This document shows positions 6,337-9,968 of a stretch of 9,968 nt of DNA, one piece after another; positions within the stretch are counted from its first letter, which is position 1; the number at the start of each line of letters is the position of its first letter. Source of the stretch: Anaerolineae bacterium. Its GTDB lineage: Bacteria > Chloroflexota > Anaerolineae > Aggregatilineales > Phototrophicaceae. The position numbers and the translations under genes are program-made. Under the pieces are notes generated by a model. That model was not told the origin of the DNA, did not search any database, and saw only the letters and a program-made list of their open reading frames with translations. Location of the stretch: positions 1 through 9,968 of the forward strand of contig JACMMD010000235.1 in assembly GCA_014379235.1 (NCBI GenBank), written 5' to 3'.

Positions 6337-7863
6337 CTATTGATTGGCTTCAGCGACGGTTTGCACGTACAGGTATTCACCGGGACGCACTGCCCCGATC
6401 AGTTCTTCTGGCAGGCGCGTTCCGCTGAGAACCACGCGCTCGGAAATCGGAATAAACGGCAGGTCTTGATAGGCAAGTTCCTGAATGGAGTGAAAAATCT
6501 CCAGCCGTCTTTCAGGATCGAGTTCTAAGTTGATCGAGTCGAACAGTTCCGTCATTTCAGGATTGCTGTAGCTCGCCCACTCCGTCCATGAGCTGCCCGG
6601 ATAGAACAGGTTGCCGAGGAAGGGGCGCACTGGATAGGTTGCGTTGCCGGAGAACTGCGCTTGATAGGTGTCTGTATTAAGCTGATTGATTGCAACGGCA
6701 TCTTCCATCGACTCGATGTTGGCGGTGATGTTCAAGTCGCGGAGATTTTCTTGAATGACCAGCGTCGCATCACGCCAGCCGGGCCGCGTTCCCCACACGC
6801 CGAGCGTGAACTCAAATCCATCAGCGAAAGGTGTCGTCGCAAGAAGCGCCTGTGCAGCTTCCAGATCACGCTGACCGCCGTTGGGCAGGTTGTTCAGTTG
6901 TTCGGGGACACCGGGGTAAACAAAGCTGGTTGCGGGCGCGGATATTCCGAAAAAGGCGCGCTGGTTGATGGTGTCGCGGTCTATCGCCAGCGATATAGCC
7001 TCGCGGACATCGCGGTTCATCAATGGGTGGTCTTCTGGCAAGTTGAGGTTGAAAACGATGTGATACATGCCAGCGATAGGATGCGGGAAGGTGCTCACGT
7101 CATCCGAGATGATGCCGCGAACCGAGGGCGCGAGGTCGAACACGAAATCGAGGTCGCCCTGCGCTAACTGGAGTGTGCGTGATGTGAGATCAGGCACAGA
7201 TACGACTTCGATCTGGTGAATCATCATCGGGCCGTGAACGTAGTTGGGGTTCTCGACCAGCAGCGCGGTAGGCGAACCGGGAATCCAGTCGGTCAGGACA
7301 TAGGGGCCAGCGCTCACCGGATGCGCCCAATAATTTTCATCGGCTTCGATAAGCGCTTTTGGATGGATGAGCAAGAACTGGAAGCCGAAGAACTGGAGAA
7401 ACTCCGGCTCTGGTGAACTAAGCGTCCACACCAGCGTGAGATCATCAGGCGCTTCGAGTCCTGTTACACCGAGGATCAAGACTTTGTTCGTGCTGGCTGC
7501 TTCACGAATGCGTTCCCACGCGAACACCACGTCTTCTGTTGTCAGCGGCGAGCCATCTGAAAACATCAGCCCTTCGTGGAGCGTCATGGTATAGGTAAGG
7601 CCGTCTTCGGAAACTTCCCACGACTCAACGAGATCAGGCTGCGGCTGGCGATCTCCGTCGAAACGAAAAAGCTGCCCACCAATAAGCACAGCCGGTTGGT
7701 AGGTGGGTGCGGCCTGCGACAGCGCCGGGTCGAGATTTCCAATCGCGCCGCTGAGGCCGACGCGAACCAGATCAAGCGGCTCGGCATCCTGAGCTTGGAC
7801 GACAATCCCAAACGAAAGAAGCGTGGCGATCAACACAAGAACTAAAATGATTTTACGCTGCAT
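6337..7863 (-). CDS. ABC transporter substrate-binding protein, family 5 (SBP_bac_5, peptide/nickel type)
   Basis: Extracytoplasmic receptor that delivers a solute to the DppBCDF-like importer. The 508 residues fit the family. A signal peptide is clear: QRK, a hydrophobic core of about 18 residues, then VVQA with likely cleavage after Ala24. There is no Cys lipobox, so the protein would be secreted free or held in a periplasm-like space rather than lipid-anchored. Family 5 features include the early LDPALSQ segment, the LVESWEVSEDGLTYTMTL stretch with LHEGLMFSDGSPLTTEDVVFAW, SAGPYVLTDW, and DVREAISLAIDRDTIN in the second half. The ATG has a strong AAGGAG site. Family 5 proteins bind peptides, nickel, opines, sugars and glutathione, so the ligand cannot be read from sequence; the adjacent aldolase hints at a sugar-acid-like solute. 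Confidence 0.95.
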   Translation of the reverse strand: MQRKIILVLVLIATLLSFGIVVQAQDAEPLDLVRVGLSGAIGNLDPALSQAAPTYQPAVLIGGQLFRFDGDRQPQPDLVESWEVSEDGLTYTMTLHEGLMFSDGSPLTTEDVVFAWERIREAASTNKVLILGVTGLEAPDDLTLVWTLSSPEPEFLQFFGFQFLLIHPKALIEADENYWAHPVSAGPYVLTDWIPGSPTALLVENPNYVHGPMMIHQIEVVSVPDLTSRTLQLAQGDLDFVFDLAPSVRGIISDDVSTFPHPIAGMYHIVFNLNLPEDHPLMNRDVREAISLAIDRDTINQRAFFGISAPATSFVYPGVPEQLNNLPNGGQRDLEAAQALLATTPFADGFEFTLGVWGTRPGWRDATLVIQENLRDLNITANIESMEDAVAINQLNTDTYQAQFSGNATYPVRPFLGNLFYPGSSWTEWASYSNPEMTELFDSINLELDPERRLEIFHSIQELAYQDLPFIPISERVVLSGTRLPEELIGAVRPGEYLYVQTVAEANQ

Positions 7864-7870
7864 GGTTAAA

Positions 7871-7876
7871 CTCCTT
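7871..7876 (-). promoter_or_regulatory. Ribosome binding site of the substrate-binding protein gene
   Basis: AAGGAG on the minus strand lies 7 bases before the ATG at 7861-7863. It is the best Shine-Dalgarno match in the operon and contrasts with the weak sites and GTG/TTG starts of the downstream genes. This agrees with high expression of the binding protein. Confidence 0.75.
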
Positions 7877-7911
7877 ATTTAAATTGGTGTTATTGAAGGC
7901 TAATCCTTACC

Positions 7912-7935
7912 GCATCGCTTTCTCTACACCGATGC
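7912..7935. repeat. Inverted repeat GCATCG-N12-CGATGC in the leader of the binding-protein gene
   Basis: A perfect 6-base inverted repeat with a 12-base spacer lies in the 117-base gap between the aldolase stop and the binding-protein start, about 50 bases before the ATG. It could be an operator or an RNA stem. No clear promoter boxes were found in this gap, so the two genes may share a transcript. Confidence 0.3.
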
Positions 7936-7980
7936 ACTCCTCTCACTAATGAATTCGATGGCTTGAGCGAAATTCAGCTT

Positions 7981-8742
7981 TCATCGCGGGAAAGCCGCTA
8001 TCCCGGCGCGTGCTGCCTCTACCAGTAAGTAGTAGTCGGGGCCATAACCCAAAAGCGTAAATCCCTCAGCACGTCTTTGACGAAGTTGTTCGGGTGTGCT
8101 TGCCCCGATACCCGCCGCGAACCCATGTTTGCGCGCCGCAGCGACCATGTTTTCCATGATGGTCTCAATCTGCGGGTACGGCTGATGCATCGGGTTTAAT
8201 CCCAACGAGAGGCACAGGTCGAACGGGCCCAGATACAGCGCATCAACGCCGGGTACGGAAGCGATTGCTTCCAAATCCTCAACGGCTTCTCTGGTTTCGA
8301 GGATGAGCGCCACGATGATATTGTCATTGGCGCGCTCAAGATAATCGGCGTTGTCCATACCGTAGTGTGATGCGCGCAGGGGCCCGAAACTCCGTGTGCC
8401 CTGCGGCGGAAAGCGCGTGGCGCTCACAATCGCCCGCGCCTCATCAGCCGTTTTCACTAACGGAACAACGATACCGAGCGCGCCCATATCTAGCCCGCGC
8501 TGGATAAAGACCGGATTGGACGACGGGATACGCACCAGCGCGACAGTCTCCGTTCCATTGATCGCCATTAGCATGTGTTGAATTTCGGCGGAATCCAGCC
8601 CGTTATGCTCGGTTTCGATCACCAGCCAATCGAAGCCAGCATGGGCCAGCAGTTCCGCGACGTTTGGACTGCCCAAGCCCAGAAAACAGCCGATAGTTGG
8701 CTGACCGGCCCGCATTTTCTCGCGTACCCGGTTCGTTTTCAT
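7981..8742 (-). CDS. HpcH/HpaI family aldolase (2-keto-3-deoxy acid type, class II)
   Basis: Metal-dependent aldolase that splits 2-keto-3-deoxy or 4-hydroxy-2-oxo acids into pyruvate and an aldehyde; cytoplasmic. The 253 residues match the family length and register with E. coli HpaI. His46 in ETEHNG and Arg71 in LVRIP correspond to the catalytic His45 and Arg70, and metal ligands Glu149 (ILETREA) and Asp175 (LGPFDL) fall at the same numbers. The GTRSFGPLRA segment also fits. Gln147 of HpaI is Ile here, so substrate details may differ. The start is ATG (8740-8742) with no clear Shine-Dalgarno. The gene lies 117 bases before the ABC importer on the same strand, suggesting a joint uptake and cleavage pathway. 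The family is certain; the true substrate (HKHD, KDR or another keto acid) is not. Confidence 0.93.
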   Translation of the reverse strand: MKTNRVREKMRAGQPTIGCFLGLGSPNVAELLAHAGFDWLVIETEHNGLDSAEIQHMLMAINGTETVALVRIPSSNPVFIQRGLDMGALGIVVPLVKTADEARAIVSATRFPPQGTRSFGPLRASHYGMDNADYLERANDNIIVALILETREAVEDLEAIASVPGVDALYLGPFDLCLSLGLNPMHQPYPQIETIMENMVAAARKHGFAAGIGASTPEQLRQRRAEGFTLLGYGPDYYLLVEAARAGIAAFPR

Positions 8743-8849
8743 AGCTTTAGTTGAGCAGTTGTTTGATACAGGGATGAGGCCAGCAGTAACACACGAAGTA
8801 AGTATCGTTCTTCAACAGTGGTAACGCCGCTGTAGGGAGTGGACAGCAG

Positions 8850-8879
8850 CCTATAGTCTCTAACGCGAACTTTGGTCAA
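8850..8879 (-). promoter_or_regulatory. Candidate sigma-70-like promoter for the aldolase gene
   Basis: On the minus strand TTGACC (8874-8879) and TATAGG (8850-8855) are 18 bases apart, matching the -35 box at 5 of 6 and the -10 box at 4 of 6 positions. Transcription would start near 8843, giving a leader of roughly 100 bases. It could drive the aldolase and, by read-through, the transporter operon. Consensus match only. Confidence 0.35.
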
Positions 8880-8935
8880 GAGTATCTTTTTGAACCTAAA
8901 CAACGACACTATTTGGGTGAAAATCTTTTAGCTTC

Positions 8936-8952
8936 CATCCGATGTTCGGATG
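8936..8952. repeat. 7-base inverted repeat CATCCGA-TGT-TCGGATG
   Basis: A perfect 17-base dyad with a 3-base centre lies about 60 bases upstream of the candidate aldolase -35 box. Its length and compact symmetry suit a dimeric regulator operator controlling the aldolase/transporter unit. It is not the CGAAC-N4-GTTCG LexA site, although it resembles half of one. No regulator gene is visible in the window to pair with it. Confidence 0.4.
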
Positions 8953-9006
8953 TCCAGTTGTAGGACAGGGCAGACTTTATAGCAATTCCAACGCTCTGTC
9001 AAGCAA

Positions 9007-9822
9007 TTGACTGACTATCAGCGCCGCCTCGCAGCGGCGCTCGCGTTGCATTTCAACGCCGAGCCACCAAACGCCATCGCTCCGAATGGTATGAAGGGAG
9101 ACATCAAGCATTTATCACCGATGCACTTTTTGAGATGTGCCAGAACGTTCGTGCATACGCCGCTACTTATCGGAAAACCACTGATGCGTACCTTCGTTTT
9201 GCATGATCGTGTCTATTGCGCTCGTTGTATCGCAGGTAAACCGCATGGACTCAACGATGATAACTACGGCAGGATGCATCCCTATTTTCAGAATCAGAAC
9301 GGAATTACCTACTACCGTTGTATAGCGCAAGAACGAGGGTATGAGAAGTGTGGGCAACGCGGTGTTCATTCCGATGTCCTCGATGAACAAATCGTTGAAA
9401 TCCTGTCCGAGATGGTCATTCCAGAGGATTTCCGTGAGCGCATTGAATTTGAAGTCCGTCGACGACTGGAAAATGCCGCTTCGCTCGGACGCATGGAAGA
9501 AATCGGCAAGATCGTTGAGCGGATTGACTTGAGTTGGGAGCAAAGTTTTATCGATAAAGAGGCTTATGTCGAGAAACGTCGCCAGTTGCAACAGGAAATC
9601 GAGGCATTGCGACCAATCGATTACGACGAGCTAACCGAAGCAACAGACCTGATTCAAAACTTCCGCATCTACTGGAATGAATGTACCAACCTCGACAATC
9701 CAGAAGACGCTCGTAAACAACTAATTGCCAAGGTCGTTGATCGCGTGTTCGTTTACGGCGGAAAAAACTGGCGGTTGTACTCTACGGTGATTTCGCAATC
9801 GTACTTGGGGAAAACAAAATAG
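9007..9822 (+). CDS. Longest open frame of the recombinase remnant (zinc ribbon and coiled-coil part)
   Basis: This 271-codon frame begins at TTG only because that is the first possible start. Its first 60 or so residues look like noise, because the real homologous residues there are in another frame. From about residue 65 it is genuine: a zinc ribbon with Cys71, Cys74, Cys105 and Cys115 around VYCARC and YYRCIAQERGYEKC, then a helical coiled-coil stretch (about 150-230) and KVVDRVFVYGG. This order is the C-terminal DNA-binding half of large serine recombinases. Residues after about 252 are again out of frame. On its own it encodes no catalytic serine domain and is unlikely to recombine DNA. 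It should be read together with the pseudogene entry. Confidence 0.75.
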   Translation: MTDYQRRLAAALALHFNAEPPNAIAPNGMKGDIKHLSPMHFLRCARTFVHTPLLIGKPLMRTFVLHDRVYCARCIAGKPHGLNDDNYGRMHPYFQNQNGITYYRCIAQERGYEKCGQRGVHSDVLDEQIVEILSEMVIPEDFRERIEFEVRRRLENAASLGRMEEIGKIVERIDLSWEQSFIDKEAYVEKRRQLQQEIEALRPIDYDELTEATDLIQNFRIYWNECTNLDNPEDARKQLIAKVVDRVFVYGGKNWRLYSTVISQSYLGKTK

Positions 9823-9968
9823 CGCCTCAAGAAGTTGAAGACGCTATTCAGTCAAATCTATATGAACACGGCGTAATTTCTTTAGAAAGAAATAGCCAGT
9901 TCGGGGACGACGGGATTTTTGCCATCCTCAGCCAACCCATTTTCTTCACCTGCGTCTATACTGGTCAT
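9015..9968 (+). pseudogene. Decayed large serine recombinase, N-terminally truncated and twice frameshifted
   Basis: Remnant of a site-specific DNA recombinase from a mobile element. Three segments read as one protein. At about 9060-9198, RHRSEWYEGRHQAFITDALF continues to YRKTTDAYLR, typical of the stretch before the zinc ribbon. At about 9199-9762, LHDRVYCARC runs through the zinc ribbon and coiled coil. At about 9763-9968, KKLAVVLYGDFAIVLGENK opens a C-terminal tail that stays open to the window edge. The first switch is explained by one extra T in the TTTT run at 9195-9198, the second by one missing A in the six-A run at 9762-9767. The resolvase catalytic domain and most of the recombinase domain are absent upstream. 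Real decay is likely, but homopolymer errors in long-read assembly could cause both shifts; the missing N-terminus argues for decay. Confidence 0.75.
9020..9041. repeat. GC-rich hairpin at the 5' boundary of the recombinase remnant
   Basis: AGCGCCGC pairs perfectly with GCGGCGCT around the 6-base loop CTCGCA. It lies where recombinase similarity begins to fade, so it may sit at or near the truncation junction. No T-run follows on either strand, so a terminator is not supported. Confidence 0.4.

Larger units (their letters stand above)
8743..9014. other. Intergenic region between aldolase and recombinase remnant
   Basis: These 272 bases hold the aldolase leader. They contain a candidate promoter (8850-8879), a GCTGT/ACAGC small hairpin near 8829-8847, a 7-base inverted repeat (8936-8952) and a second short one, TGTCC-N7-GGACA (8951-8967). 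I translated the plus strand just upstream of 9015 in all three frames and found no recognisable catalytic domain of a serine recombinase. Confidence 0.55.

Noticed and set aside
6661..7167. 168-codon plus-strand open frame
   Set aside because: It is antisense to the binding-protein gene, whose family motifs run through the whole stretch; the frame is a by-product of codon bias.
8936..8952. LexA (SOS) operator
   Set aside because: The dyad has CGAAC on one side only; the symmetric CGAAC-N4-GTTCG arrangement is not present.
8743..9014. N-terminal catalytic domain of the serine recombinase
   Set aside because: Frames near 8960-9014 read through stops and give no resolvase-like motif, so the domain is absent here rather than hidden by one more frameshift.
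9163..9591. 142-codon minus-strand open frame
   Set aside because: It is antisense to the zinc-ribbon part of the recombinase remnant and has no recognisable features.
1..9968. CRISPR array, toxin-antitoxin pair or phage-defence system
   Set aside because: No regularly spaced direct repeats and no small paired genes; every intact gene belongs to a well-known respiratory, transport or aldolase family.

Overview
The window looks like a stretch of a Chloroflexota (probably Anaerolineae-like) chromosome. This is an inference from three things: the caa3-type oxidase with a fused cytochrome c on subunit II, a five-gene Dpp/Opp-type ABC operon whose binding protein has a non-lipoprotein signal, and the style of the serine-recombinase remnant. 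No rRNA, tRNA or marker gene fixes the taxon.

All intact genes lie on the minus strand, so the biological order runs from high to low coordinates. From the right: a HpcH/HpaI-type aldolase (7981-8742); a family 5 solute-binding protein (6337-7863); a perfect 12-bp hairpin (6295-6326); two permeases (5308-6267 and 4481-5311); and two ATPases (3458-4480 and 2682-3461). The last four genes are packed with 4-base overlaps or zero spacing and use GTG or TTG starts, which suggests translational coupling. The aldolase lies directly upstream of the transporter, so a plausible but unproven reading is uptake of a small solute whose 2-keto-3-deoxy-acid breakdown product the aldolase cleaves.

A 396-base spacer (2286-2681) separates the transporter from a second unit: coxB (1272-2285), a lipoprotein subunit II with CuA and heme-c domains, followed 11 bases later by ctaD (1-1260), which runs off the left edge. 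The visible 420 residues of CtaD keep the heme and CuB ligands seen in this part. They differ at positions normally important for proton conduction: Gln replaces the K-channel Lys, Asp replaces the helix VI Glu, and the D-channel entrance and Asn pair are changed. This is the most biologically interesting point in the window.

The right edge (about 9015-9968, plus strand) holds a decayed large serine recombinase. Only the region just before the zinc ribbon, the ribbon itself, the coiled coil and the C-terminal tail remain. They are spread over two reading frames joined by two single-base shifts at homopolymer runs, and the catalytic domain is absent. It marks a former mobile element. I see no CRISPR array, defence system or other clearly new multi-gene system.
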